A DNA stretch of 64,000 bases from Gemmatimonas sp. (GTDB taxonomy: Bacteria; Gemmatimonadota; Gemmatimonadetes; Gemmatimonadales; Gemmatimonadaceae): positions 434,001 to 498,000 of the forward strand of contig JAAVWC010000001.1 of NCBI GenBank assembly GCA_023910675.1, read 5' to 3'. A program made the position numbers and the translations under genes. Below, piece after piece: positions 39,342-47,806 of the stretch. The stretch's first letter is position 1, and each line of letters starts with the position of its first letter. The notes under the pieces were generated by a model. That model did not search any database and had not been told where the DNA came from. It saw only the letters and a program-made list of their open reading frames with translations.

Positions 39342-41192
39342 CTACTTGGTCCGGTCCCGCCGCACCTGCACCCGCAACCCCTTGATCTTCGTGTTCTTGA
39401 GCGCGCTGATCACCTCGTCCGCCATCGCCTCCGGCACGTCGACCGTGCTGAAGTTGTCGGCGATCTGAATGGCACCAATGTGCTCCGAGTCCAACCCGGC
39501 CTCGTTCGCGATCGCCCCCACGAGATCGCCCGGACGCATCTTGAGCTTGCGGCCGGCACCGATCCACAACGTCGCCGCCGTCCACCCGGTCTCGCGACGC
39601 GGCTTCTTGCTGCGACCCGCCGCACCACCACCGTCCGCACGCGGCGGACGACGATCGCTGCCGCTCCGATCTTCGCGCGCGAAGCGCTCACCACCACGCT
39701 CGCCACCGCGCGACTCGCCACGCGACTCCCCACCACGGCTCTCGCCACGATCAAACCGCTCACGCGGCTCGCGCGCCGTCACCGCCGGGATCTCGTCTTC
39801 ACCACCATCGCGCGCCGCGACCAACTTCACCGCCGCCGCCGCCACGTCCATCACGTCGAACTCGCCCGCCAGCGCTTCCACGATGCCGCGGAAGCTCTCG
39901 AGACCGCCCTCAACAATGGCCTCTCGCAACGTCATCTTCACCAGCTCCTGACGGTGCGCACGCAAGTCGGCTACCGTGGGCACCTGCGCAATGTCGATCT
40001 TCTGGCTCGTCTGACGCTCGATGTTGCGCAGCAACCGGTGTTCACGCGGCTCGGCCAACGTAATGGCCACGCCCTCACGGCCCGCACGGCCGGTGCGGCC
40101 AATGCGGTGCACATACGTTTCGGCGTCAGCCGGCACGTCGAAGTTCACCACGTGACTCACGTGCTTCACGTCGAGCCCACGCGCCGCCACGTCGGTAGCA
40201 ATAAGCAGGTCTACCTTCTTGGCGCGGAACTTCTGCATCACACGGTCACGCTGATCCTGCGACAGCCCGCCGTGCAACGACTCCGCCCGCAGCCCGCGCG
40301 CCGACAGCGTCTCGCTCAGCTCGTCCACTTCGGTACGCGTGCGGCAGAAAACAATCGCACTGGTGGGCTGCTCGATGTCGAGCACCCGCGCCAACGCCGG
40401 CATCTTGTGCGCACGGCTCACCACGTACGCCACCTGGCGCACCCGAGCCACCGCGCCCTCAGCCAACACCTCACGCTCCACCGTGACATGCTCGGGGTCA
40501 CGCAGATACTTGCGCGCGATCCCGGCAATGCGCGGCGGCAACGTAGCCGAGAAGAGACAGGTCTGCTTGCTCTCTGGCGTCGCGTCGAGAATGGCCTCGA
40601 GTTCGTCGGCGAAGCCCATGTCGAGCATTTCGTCGGCTTCGTCGAGCACCACCGCCTGCAACGTGCCCAGCTTGAGCGTGTTGCGCTTGATATGGTCGAG
40701 CGCACGGCCGGGCGTCGCAATCACCACATCGACGCCGCGCTTGAGCGCGCGGATCTGCAACTCCATGCTCGCGCCGCCATACACGGCCAGCGCGTGCAAG
40801 CCGAGCGGCTTGCCGTACCGATGCACCGCCTCGGCCACCTGCATGGCCAGTTCACGGGTCGGGACCAGAATGAGGACCGACGGCGCCCCGTTAGCAGCCT
40901 TGTGTCCGGCGCCGATGCGGGTGAGCAACGGCAGCGAAAAGGCGGCCGTCTTGCCGGTGCCCGTGGCGGCCTGCGCGAGCACGTCGCGACCAGCCAGCAG
41001 GGGCGGAATGGACGCCCGCTGTACGGGCGTGGGTTCTTCGTATCCGAGAGCCGAAAGGGCCTCGGCAATGCGCGGGTCAACACCCAGAGCGGCGAAACCG
41101 TTGGAACTGCCGGTTTCGGAACTATCCTGCTGATCGAGCTCGGTGTTCGCGCGGATCGGCGCTGCAGACGAGCGCACGTCCGTTTTGGTCAT
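39342..41192 (-). CDS. deaD: DEAD-box RNA helicase DeaD/CsdA
   Basis: 616 residues. Q motif GYEEPTPVQRASIP, Walker A AATGTGKTAAF, DEAD box VLDEADEMLDMGF, SAT motif LFSATLPP, motif VI HRIGRTGRAG. A low-complexity Arg/Gly/Glu linker (RGGESRGESRGGERGGERF) follows, and the C-terminus is a DbpA-like RNA-binding domain (WIGAGRKLKMRPGDLVGAIA). It unwinds structured RNA in ribosome assembly, cold adaptation and mRNA turnover. First chromosomal gene to the right of intI, 109 bases away. Confidence 0.95.
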   Translation of the reverse strand: MTKTDVRSSAAPIRANTELDQQDSSETGSSNGFAALGVDPRIAEALSALGYEEPTPVQRASIPPLLAGRDVLAQAATGTGKTAAFSLPLLTRIGAGHKAANGAPSVLILVPTRELAMQVAEAVHRYGKPLGLHALAVYGGASMELQIRALKRGVDVVIATPGRALDHIKRNTLKLGTLQAVVLDEADEMLDMGFADELEAILDATPESKQTCLFSATLPPRIAGIARKYLRDPEHVTVEREVLAEGAVARVRQVAYVVSRAHKMPALARVLDIEQPTSAIVFCRTRTEVDELSETLSARGLRAESLHGGLSQDQRDRVMQKFRAKKVDLLIATDVAARGLDVKHVSHVVNFDVPADAETYVHRIGRTGRAGREGVAITLAEPREHRLLRNIERQTSQKIDIAQVPTVADLRAHRQELVKMTLREAIVEGGLESFRGIVEALAGEFDVMDVAAAAVKLVAARDGGEDEIPAVTAREPRERFDRGESRGGESRGESRGGERGGERFAREDRSGSDRRPPRADGGGAAGRSKKPRRETGWTAATLWIGAGRKLKMRPGDLVGAIANEAGLDSEHIGAIQIADNFSTVDVPEAMADEVISALKNTKIKGLRVQVRRDRTK

Positions 41193-41253
41193 GGTTTTCT
41201 CCTGTAGCCCCGAAATATATCACACTGGACCCCCGAGTGGCGAAATTATCCAC

Positions 41254-41712
41254 ATGAGCTCCTCCACCGACCTCCCGTTCGAGGTTCGCCATAGTGCCAT
41301 CCAGGGCGCCGGCGGCTTCGCGACCCGCCCCATCCCGGCCGGCGTCCGCATTATCGAGTACGCCGGGGAACGGCTCAGCCCCGCCGAGGCGGAAGCGCGC
41401 TACCCCGATATTCCCGGCGAGCGGCATCACACCTACCTGTTCGCCATCGACGACGACGTGGTCATCGATGCGGCGGTCGACGGCAACGAGGCGCGCTTTC
41501 TCAATCACTCCTGCGCCCCCAACTGCGACGCGGTCATTGAAGACGGACGCATTTGGATCGAATCCATTCACGACATCGAAGTCGGCGAAGAGCTCGTCTA
41601 CGACTACGCCTACATGCTCGCGGAACGGCACACCCCCGCCGCCAAGAAGCGATTCCCCTGCTTCTGCGGCGCGATCACCTGCCGCGGGACCATCCTGGCC
41701 AAGAAGCGCTGA
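41254..41712 (+). CDS. SET-domain protein-lysine methyltransferase-like protein
   Basis: 152 residues from the ATG after TTATCCAC. A complete minimal SET domain: AIQGAGGFATRPIPAGVRII, EYAGERLSPAEAEARYPDIP, catalytic ARFLNHSCAPNCDAV, GEELVYDYAYMLAERH, and a post-SET-like cysteine cluster CFCGAITCRGTI. It should transfer a methyl group from S-adenosylmethionine to lysine. Bacterial targets are not known from the sequence. Divergent from deaD with a 61-base gap. Confidence 0.9.
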   Translation: MSSSTDLPFEVRHSAIQGAGGFATRPIPAGVRIIEYAGERLSPAEAEARYPDIPGERHHTYLFAIDDDVVIDAAVDGNEARFLNHSCAPNCDAVIEDGRIWIESIHDIEVGEELVYDYAYMLAERHTPAAKKRFPCFCGAITCRGTILAKKR

Positions 41713-41778
41713 TCGTCACCCTGCGCCACCGCCGCGCGGCGTACTAACTTGCCTCCGTACTCTTACGGAGATCGTACC

Positions 41779-42354
41779 ATGCGTTCCATGCTCGCCGCCG
41801 CGTTGCTCGCGGCCGTCACGGCCACCGCCTGCGCCCGCACTCAGCAGGAAGCCCCGGTCGCGGCGGCCGTGCCCATCGCTGCCGCCGCAGGTGCCGCCCC
41901 CGCCGCGCCCACCCCCCGCCGGCAGCCGGTCAGCCCCATGAAGATGGACACCGTGCGCCGAGACGCGGTGGCCACGCTGCTGGCCACCCTCAAGGGGCGT
42001 GAGAACGAACCCGCCGGCGTGGTCTTCAAAAACGTGAAGCTGCACAAGGACATGCCGGTCCGAGAGTTCCTCAGCATGATGGACGAGCAGTACGGACGTG
42101 GCCTCGGCTTCACCTGCGTCAATTGCCACATGGACAACGGCGACTACGCCAGCGACGAGCGCAAGAACAAGGTGATCGCCCGGCAGATGGAGCGCATGCA
42201 GCGCGATATCGACAACAAGTACATCGCGAAGGTCAAGGAACTCGACGACCCGCGCCCCAAGACCACCTGCGTCATGTGCCACCGCGGCACTCCGCACATG
42301 CCGAACACGATGGACGTGCCCACGGCGCCGGTCCCGCAGCGCAAGCGCGGCTAA
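41779..42354 (+). CDS. Di-haem-type cytochrome c lipoprotein (reaction-centre cytochrome-like)
   Basis: 191 residues. Signal with lipobox-like ATACARTQQ, then an Ala/Pro-rich linker. Two haem-binding CxxCH motifs: CVNCHMDNGDYASDERK and CVMCHRGTPHMPN. The spacing and RQMERMQRDIDNKYI resemble the c-type cytochrome domain family related to the photosynthetic reaction-centre cytochrome subunit, which is widespread in non-phototrophs. Probably a membrane-anchored periplasmic electron carrier. It ends 4 bases inside the convergent GNAT gene. Confidence 0.82.
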   Translation: MRSMLAAALLAAVTATACARTQQEAPVAAAVPIAAAAGAAPAAPTPRRQPVSPMKMDTVRRDAVATLLATLKGRENEPAGVVFKNVKLHKDMPVREFLSMMDEQYGRGLGFTCVNCHMDNGDYASDERKNKVIARQMERMQRDIDNKYIAKVKELDDPRPKTTCVMCHRGTPHMPNTMDVPTAPVPQRKRG

Positions 42355-42881
42355 GCGGTCAGTGCCGTCGACATGACGGCGTCCTGCTGTTCGTCGGAGC
42401 CCAACCAAAAGGTTTGGGCTCCGACGCGTTCAAAGCCCTGCTTTTCGTAAAAGTGGATGGCCTTCGCGTTGCGCTCCCACACACCGAGCCAGAGCACATC
42501 GCCCTGCCAACCACGCGCAACGCCGCGCGCCGCGTCCATGAGTGCCGCCGCGACGCCGCGCCCATGCCAGCCCTGATCGAGGTAGAAGCGCTCGATCTCC
42601 ACGGGGTGCGCCGCCGCGACCGCGCTGTGCGGCGCGCTGTCCAGGAGCGACGCATACCCGATGAGCACGCCGTCGGCTTCCATCAGCAGGCACACACGCT
42701 GGGTCTCCTCAAGCTCGGCCTGCTGCGTCGCCGGCGAAAACGCCTGGGCGAGATACACGGCCATGTCCTCCGGCGTATTGTCCTCCGCGAACGTGTCATG
42801 AAACACGCGCCGCGCGAATGCGCTCAGCGCGACCGCGTCGTGTACTGTCGCGCGTCGGAACGAAACACTTGACGAAGTCAT
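42351..42881 (-). CDS. GNAT-family N-acetyltransferase
   Basis: 176 residues. FRRATVHDAVALSAFARRVF at the start, acetyl-CoA site FYLDQGWHGRGVAAALMDAA (the Q/R-x-x-G-x-G/A motif as HGRGVA), and WLGVWERNAKAIHFYEKQGF. Ribosomal-protein or small-amine acetyltransferases have this form. Converges with the cytochrome gene. Confidence 0.88.
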   Translation of the reverse strand: MTSSSVSFRRATVHDAVALSAFARRVFHDTFAEDNTPEDMAVYLAQAFSPATQQAELEETQRVCLLMEADGVLIGYASLLDSAPHSAVAAAHPVEIERFYLDQGWHGRGVAAALMDAARGVARGWQGDVLWLGVWERNAKAIHFYEKQGFERVGAQTFWLGSDEQQDAVMSTALTA

Positions 42882-42951
42882 GCTGCTCCTGAGATCTGAG
42901 TACTCAGCGTGAGACGAAGACGCGAGAGCCGAGAGTCGAGTTCCGGATAGG

Positions 42952-43039
42952 CGTGAGAGTTGAGTAACGCAGCGGTGAGCAGCGAGGACCCGCAGTCGGC
43001 GGTGTCTGTCCTCTCACTGCTGCGTTACTCGATTCTCAC
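42952..43039. repeat. Long inverted repeat in an intergenic spacer
   Basis: Arms at 42952-42979 (GTGAGAGTTGAGTAACGCAG, then CGGTGAG) and 43012-43039 (CTCACTGCTGCGTTACTCGA, then TTCTCAC) pair over about 28 bases around a 32-base loop. The whole 42882-43080 spacer consists of GAGT/CTGA-rich repeats. It may act as a two-way terminator or be a small palindromic repeat unit. Confidence 0.6.
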
Positions 43040-43080
43040 CCCGATCAAAGACTCAGTTCTGAGCTCTGAGCCTCTGATTC

Positions 43081-44169
43081 TCAACTCTGACCGTCTGAGC
43101 ACTCACCGCTCACCGCTCGTACGGTGTGGGAGCGGATGGCGTTGTTGCCGTATCCCAACGCATTCCACGCGATGCGCTCGGGCTGCACAGCCCCACTCGC
43201 ATCGGTCGCGCGACTGCGCAGCGTGACCTCTCCCGGTGGAAGCGAGACCGACAGTTCGAACGGCGTCCACGCATATGCCGACGCCGCCCGCCCCACGGTG
43301 GCGCGATGCCACTGGTCATTGACGGCCACATCCACGCGGATGATGGCACCGCTCCCCGACCACGCCCAGCCGCGTACCACCGTGTCAGCCGCCGTCTCGG
43401 CATGCAGAGCCGGCAGCACGATCATCGATTTCACCAGCGCGCGCGTGACCGGGGTGGTCGTGCCATTGACGTCGTACACGTAGCGCTTCGACTGGAAGTA
43501 GCCCGTGAACGGCGTCGTGCGCACGTCGAGCGCCGTGAGCCACTTCACACTCGCCATGCCGTACCAATTGGGCACCAGCAATCGCAGCGGTGCACCGTGA
43601 TGGGCGGTGAGAGGGACGCCGTCCATGTGCATGGCAACGAGCGTATCGGGATGACGCGCCACCTCCAGCGGCAACGCGCGCTCGAAGCGCACTTCACCCT
43701 CCGCATCGTCGCGCGGACCCGCGTCGGCGCCCACTGCCACCACTTCGAGGGCGTCGTCATGCACCCCCGCGCGATCGAGCAACGCGGCCAGCGACACGCC
43801 ACGCCATCGCGTGGTACTCACCGCGCCGTACTTCCAGGGCTCACCGGTGGGCACGGGATCCATACCCAACCGCCAGTTCCCCGCGCACTCCATCGTGGCC
43901 AGCACGGTGTGCATGGGCAACGCGGCGATGTCGGCCAGCGACAGCGTGAACGGCGCACGCACGGCGCCGCCCACCGCCAGCGTCCACGCGCCGTGTGCGA
44001 TCGGGGTTTCGAAGTTGCTGCGCACGTACACGCTCTCACGTGGCGTAACGGCCAGCGGCAACACCGAGGTCGGTGTCTCGGCGCACAATGGATGCGCGCG
44101 CACGACATCGAGCGGCGCAACGGCGTCGGTCACCGGCCCCCCTGAACGCGCAGACAACGTCTTGGTCAC
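43081..44169 (-). CDS. Sulfite-oxidase-like molybdopterin oxidoreductase
   Basis: 362 residues. Molybdopterin-binding domain with the Mo-ligand Cys in HTVLATMECAGNWRLGMD, the substrate and cofactor region GAPLRLLVPNWYGMASVKWL, and the C-terminal Mo-co dimerisation immunoglobulin-like domain (VVRGWAWSGSGAIIRVDVAV). No twin-arginine signal is seen in the N-terminus as read. No haem domain, so it would pass electrons to a separate cytochrome. The stop overlaps nothing downstream; the start overlaps the tfoX-like gene by 4 bases. Confidence 0.9.
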   Translation of the reverse strand: MTKTLSARSGGPVTDAVAPLDVVRAHPLCAETPTSVLPLAVTPRESVYVRSNFETPIAHGAWTLAVGGAVRAPFTLSLADIAALPMHTVLATMECAGNWRLGMDPVPTGEPWKYGAVSTTRWRGVSLAALLDRAGVHDDALEVVAVGADAGPRDDAEGEVRFERALPLEVARHPDTLVAMHMDGVPLTAHHGAPLRLLVPNWYGMASVKWLTALDVRTTPFTGYFQSKRYVYDVNGTTTPVTRALVKSMIVLPALHAETAADTVVRGWAWSGSGAIIRVDVAVNDQWHRATVGRAASAYAWTPFELSVSLPPGEVTLRSRATDASGAVQPERIAWNALGYGNNAIRSHTVRAVSGECSDGQS

Positions 44170-44531
44170 GACGCCATCAGCCCAGCGCGCTTCCCCTTTC
44201 GCTGCTTGGCACGGCGACCCACCGCCACGGCCTCCTCAGCCCACACGACAAGCGCCTCGCGCTCTTCGAGCACCTCGGCGGGCACCTCGTAGTACTGCAT
44301 GACCTCCCCGCCTTCGCCGAAAGGACGAAACGGCCGCATCCCCTTGGCTTCGAAATGCTTCCGTGTCAGGTCGTCGACCTTGAAATGGAGCACGTCGTTT
44401 CCGATGAGTGCGAAAAATACGGGGCCGCAGTAAATGCCGACTCCGCCGAACATGCTGCGCGCCCGGACGTCAGGGAGGGCCCTCGACAGCTGCTCGAGGA
44501 CAAAGGCACGATAGGTAGCGCTGACCGTCAT
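44166..44531 (-). CDS. TfoX N-terminal domain protein
   Basis: 121 residues: SATYRAFVLEQLSRALPDVR, ARSMFGGVGIYCGPVFFALI, DVLHFKVDDLTRKHFEAKGM, VMQYYEVPAEVLEEREALVV. This is the TfoX_N fold alone, without the C-terminal domain of the competence regulator Sxy/TfoX, so a role in competence is not implied. The coding stop is 4 bases into the sulfite oxidase start (coupled). Confidence 0.9.
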   Translation of the reverse strand: MTVSATYRAFVLEQLSRALPDVRARSMFGGVGIYCGPVFFALIGNDVLHFKVDDLTRKHFEAKGMRPFRPFGEGGEVMQYYEVPAEVLEEREALVVWAEEAVAVGRRAKQRKGKRAGLMAS

Positions 44532-44589
44532 GGGTTGATTCTCGGGCTCAGACCCGCCGCCGTCAATCGGCGATTTCCCCACACGACCC

Positions 44590-45081
44590 TCAGAAGTGCG
44601 GCACGTCGGCCTCGTAGGTCTGATAGCGGCCGCGGATGGCCCGCAGCACCTCCATGTCGACCGGCGCATTCCGGCGGTGCGATTCGGCGGCCACTGCGGC
44701 CGCATCGGCCACGTACTTGTCGAAATCACCGCTGGGTGAGCACACCAGCAGATAGCGTGATCGGCTCGCGCCCTCGATGCGATAACTGTGCAGGATACCC
44801 GGCGGAATGTACGCCACGTCGCCCGGTGCCAGCTGCTCGTCATGGTGCGCGAAGCGCACCGTACACGTGCCTTCGAGGCACACGAACGTTTCGGCGTAAC
44901 TCCTGTGCCAATGCAGCGGCGGCCCATCGAATGGGCGTTCGAAGGTGAACTCCGTCACCGCCTGAGCGCCACCGCTGTCGGCGCTCGAGACGAGTACGCG
45001 GACCTCGAAATTCATTCCCGCAAAACGGTATGGCGCGACCTGTTCGCGGGACCGCACGACGCCTGCCGTTGGTTCATGCAT
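44590..45081 (-). CDS. Cupin-domain protein
   Basis: 163 residues with one cupin barrel: metal-binding PLHWHRSYAETFVCLEGTCT and GDVAYIPPGILHSYRIEG (His-x-His...Glu...His ligands). The tail PVDMEVLRAIRGRYQTYEAD is typical of small quercetinase-like cupins. Function unknown. Confidence 0.85.
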   Translation of the reverse strand: MHEPTAGVVRSREQVAPYRFAGMNFEVRVLVSSADSGGAQAVTEFTFERPFDGPPLHWHRSYAETFVCLEGTCTVRFAHHDEQLAPGDVAYIPPGILHSYRIEGASRSRYLLVCSPSGDFDKYVADAAAVAAESHRRNAPVDMEVLRAIRGRYQTYEADVPHF

Positions 45082-45089
45082 GCTGCAAC

Positions 45090-45632
45090 CTATACTCCTA
45101 AAGAGATGCGCTGAATGCTACTCGCAATGGTCGCGTTCGCCACATTCAGGAAGAGGTCGCCGTCGGTAACGGACAGCTCAAAGGACATCCGGCGGTCGAG
45201 CCGCTCCACCAGTGCGTCGATGAGCTCACGTTCGAGCCGATAGCACTCGATACGCTCCACCTTGTGAATGCGCTCGCCGGCAATCTGACGCAGCCAGACC
45301 GTGGGATCCTTGTGCGTGTACACCACCGTCCGGGGCGCCGCTTTGCTCGCCTTGTGCAACCGCGCCGCATCGGGCAGTCCGATCTCGATCCACGTCGTGA
45401 TCGTCCCCGTCAGGTCGCGCACGCTCACCGTCGGATCGTCCGGGTCGGAGACGCCCTTGGAAAACGCGATCCCCTCGCGGTACTCCAGGCAGTAGGCCAG
45501 CAGCCGCGCCACGAAATACTCCGGCGACTCCGACGGATGCATGGCCATGCGGAACTCGAGCTGCTCGTACACACCACGATCCACATGGGCGAGCGAGACG
45601 GTCATGGCGTACATCGTTGAGGTCAGCGCCAT
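45090..45632 (-). CDS. yaeQ: YaeQ family protein
   Basis: 180 residues matching YaeQ throughout: YAMTVSLAHVDRGVYEQLEF, MHPSESPEYFVARLLAYCLE, GIAFSKGVSDPDDPTVSVRD, LTGTITTWIEIGLPDAARLH, ERIHKVERIECYRLEREL. A PD-(D/E)xK nuclease-like fold of uncertain function. Ends 8 bases upstream of the cupin gene's start (same strand). Confidence 0.93.
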   Translation of the reverse strand: MALTSTMYAMTVSLAHVDRGVYEQLEFRMAMHPSESPEYFVARLLAYCLEYREGIAFSKGVSDPDDPTVSVRDLTGTITTWIEIGLPDAARLHKASKAAPRTVVYTHKDPTVWLRQIAGERIHKVERIECYRLERELIDALVERLDRRMSFELSVTDGDLFLNVANATIASSIQRISLGV

Positions 45633-45704
45633 GCGCCCGCCGTCGCCACCACCACGCCCGTGGCCCGATCGTTGCGAAGTACCCCGCCAGACCCGTTGGT
45701 GGAG

Positions 45705-45968
45705 ATGGCTATGGACATGGTCACGTGGCTCATCGTTGGACTCGTTGCCGGTGTGCTCGCCTCACTGGTGGTCGGAGGCGTGGGGTTGGTGGGGAACATC
45801 GTCGTCGGCATCGTGGGCGCCTTTGTCGGCGGATGGATGTTCCGCCAGCTCGGCGTCAGCACGCCCCTCCCGGGATTGGGTGGCGTGATCTTCACCGCCT
45901 TTATCGGCGCGATGGTGACGCTGCTCCTGCTGCATTTCATCGGCGGGAGACGCAGAACCGCGCCCTGA
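45705..45968 (+). CDS. GlsB/YeaQ/YmgE-family stress membrane protein
   Basis: 87 residues with three glycine-rich membrane helices: TWLIVGLVAGVLASLVVGGV, GNIVVGIVGAFVGGWMFRQL, GLGGVIFTAFIGAMVTLLLL. This is the transglycosylase-associated-protein family seen in envelope and acid stress. Several ATG codons lie close together; the one after GTTGGTGGAG is chosen for its ribosome-binding site (GGTGGAG). Confidence 0.88.
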   Translation: MAMDMVTWLIVGLVAGVLASLVVGGVGLVGNIVVGIVGAFVGGWMFRQLGVSTPLPGLGGVIFTAFIGAMVTLLLLHFIGGRRRTAP

Positions 45969-46008
45969 GCACGCTCAAGACGCGGTTCGCCATCGATGCA
46001 TGATGCCC

Positions 46009-46935
46009 TTAGCGGCAGTGCGTCAGCCACCCGTGGCGGTCTTCGATCTGCCCCTTGGCGATGCCGAGGTATTCCTGCTGAAGCTGCTTGGTGATGGGGC
46101 CAACGCGACCCGCACCAACCGTAATGCGATCGACGCTGCGCACCGGCGTGAGCTCGGCGGCCGTCCCCGTGAAGAACACCTCGTCGGCCATGTAGAGCAT
46201 CTCGCGCGGGATGTGCATTTCGCGCACCGGGATGCCCGCATCGGCCGCCAACTGCATGATCGTCGCGCGCGTAATGCCGCCCAGAATGCTGCCGTCGAGC
46301 GGGGTCGTGATGATCGTGCCCTTCGACACGATGAAGACGTTCTGTCCCGACCCTTCGCTGACCATCCCGCTCGGACTCAGCGCGATGCCTTCGGCGTACC
46401 CGTTCGCGAGCGCTTCCATCTTGATGAGCTGACCGCTGAGGTAGTTACCCGCGATCTTGGCCATGGCCGGAATGGTGTTGGGCTGCACACGATGCCAGCT
46501 CGAAATGCACGCGTCCACTCCTGCGTCGAGCGCTTCGTCGCCCAGATAGGCGCCCCACGGCCAACAGGGGAGATACGTCTCCACCGGCGCCCCAATGGGC
46601 ACCATGCCCGCCGTGCCGTAGCCACGCACGACCATGGGGCGCAGGTAGCACGATTCGACGCCGTTGCGCGCGACGGTTTCGCGCGACGCCTCGATGAGCT
46701 GCTCGATCGTGTACGGCACCTCCATGCGGTAGATCTTGCACGAATGCAGGAGCCGCTCGAGATGCTCGCGCAGACGGAAGATCGCCGGTCCCGTGGGCGT
46801 GCTGTACGCACGGATCCCTTCGAACGCGGACGACCCGAACTGCACGGAGTGGCTGAGCACGTGAATCGTGGCGTCGGCCCACGGAATGAAATGGCCATCG
46901 CGCCAAATCCACTGCGTCTCGGAAATGCGGCTCAT
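46009..46935 (-). CDS. ilvE: Branched-chain amino acid aminotransferase
   Basis: 308 residues of fold-type IV PLP enzyme: WIWRDGHFIPWADATIHVLS, HSVQFGSSAFEGIRAYSTPT, LREHLERLLHSCKIYRMEVP, catalytic Lys region KIAGNYLSGQLIKMEALANG, GMVSEGSGQNVFIVSKG, MHIPREMLYMADEVFFTGTA with the PLP-phosphate loop. Last step of Leu, Ile and Val synthesis. Alone on the minus strand. Confidence 0.95.
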   Translation of the reverse strand: MSRISETQWIWRDGHFIPWADATIHVLSHSVQFGSSAFEGIRAYSTPTGPAIFRLREHLERLLHSCKIYRMEVPYTIEQLIEASRETVARNGVESCYLRPMVVRGYGTAGMVPIGAPVETYLPCWPWGAYLGDEALDAGVDACISSWHRVQPNTIPAMAKIAGNYLSGQLIKMEALANGYAEGIALSPSGMVSEGSGQNVFIVSKGTIITTPLDGSILGGITRATIMQLAADAGIPVREMHIPREMLYMADEVFFTGTAAELTPVRSVDRITVGAGRVGPITKQLQQEYLGIAKGQIEDRHGWLTHCR

Positions 46936-47014
46936 GTGCGGAAGTGCTGAAGTAGAACGGAAACTGCGCGGACCCGCGCGACGAATCGGAATGCAGCGAA
47001 CGACTGCGGTGTGA

Positions 47015-47806
47015 CTAGAGCAACGAGCGCACGGCGCCGCCGTCCACCAGCACGGCCTGTCCGGTCATGAAGCCGGCGCGCGTCGAGCACAGGAAAGCTA
47101 TCACCGCGGCCAACTCATCGGGGCGCCCGACGCGCCCCAGCGGCGATTCGTTGGCCCACCCGGCAAAGATCGCCTCGGGAGACTGCCCGCTGCGGAGTGC
47201 ATTGGCGGCGGCCAGGTCGTCGAGCCGCTCGGTGGCCGTGAACCCGGGGAGCACCGTGTTCACCGTCACGCCGTCACGCCCCACATCATCGGCCAGTGTG
47301 CGCAGATAACCCGTCACACCCGCGCGCAGGGCATTGCTCAGCACGAGGTTGGCCTGCGGACGCTTCACGGCCAGCGACGTGATGGCGATGACGCGCCCCC
47401 ACCTCTTTGCCTGCATGGCCGGCACGAACGCGCGCGTGAGCTCCACCACGCTCCGCAGCAGCATATCCGTCGCCGCCTGCCACACGCTCCAGTCGTGCCC
47501 CAGAGGCGTTCCGGTTGGCGGGCCGCCGGTGTTGCACACCAGAATGTCGATCCCCGCCGGATACGCCGACTGCACATGCGCCACCACATGCGCGATGCCG
47601 TCGGCCGTCGCGAGATCGGCCTCGAGTGCCGTCACCGTGACACCATGGGCTTCGAGCCTCCGCTTCGCGTTGCGAAGACTGTCACCGGCGCGCGAGCAGA
47701 TCACCAGCTCCACCCCTTCCTGCGCCAGCTCGTCAGCGGTGGCGTAGCCAATGCCGCGGCTGGCCCCGCAGACGAGCGCCACCTTGCCCTTGAGCCCAAG
47801 ATCCAT
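47015..47806 (-). CDS. SDR-family oxidoreductase with atypical active site
   Basis: 263 residues. Rossmann loop CGASRGIGYATADELAQEG and the NAG-like CNTGGPPTG are normal. In place of the catalytic YxxxK the sequence is ANLVLSNALRAGVTGYLRTL after VIAITSLAVKRPQ, so Tyr is missing. A known SDR subfamily carries this change. Dehydrogenase activity is therefore doubtful although the domain is otherwise complete. Overlaps the upstream cupin gene by 1 base (ATGA-type). Confidence 0.85.
   Translation of the reverse strand: MDLGLKGKVALVCGASRGIGYATADELAQEGVELVICSRAGDSLRNAKRRLEAHGVTVTALEADLATADGIAHVVAHVQSAYPAGIDILVCNTGGPPTGTPLGHDWSVWQAATDMLLRSVVELTRAFVPAMQAKRWGRVIAITSLAVKRPQANLVLSNALRAGVTGYLRTLADDVGRDGVTVNTVLPGFTATERLDDLAAANALRSGQSPEAIFAGWANESPLGRVGRPDELAAVIAFLCSTRAGFMTGQAVLVDGGAVRSLL

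Noticed and set aside
39165..41207. Very long plus-strand open frame opposite deaD
   Set aside because: It is the antisense of a clear DEAD-box helicase, rich in Arg and His, with no recognisable domain; a GC-rich shadow frame. The same applies to the long frames opposite the ABC exporter, rhlE and the transposases.
41779..42354. Evidence for a phototrophic gene cluster
   Set aside because: The cytochrome resembles the reaction-centre subunit family, but no pigment or reaction-centre genes are nearby, and the family is common in non-phototrophs.
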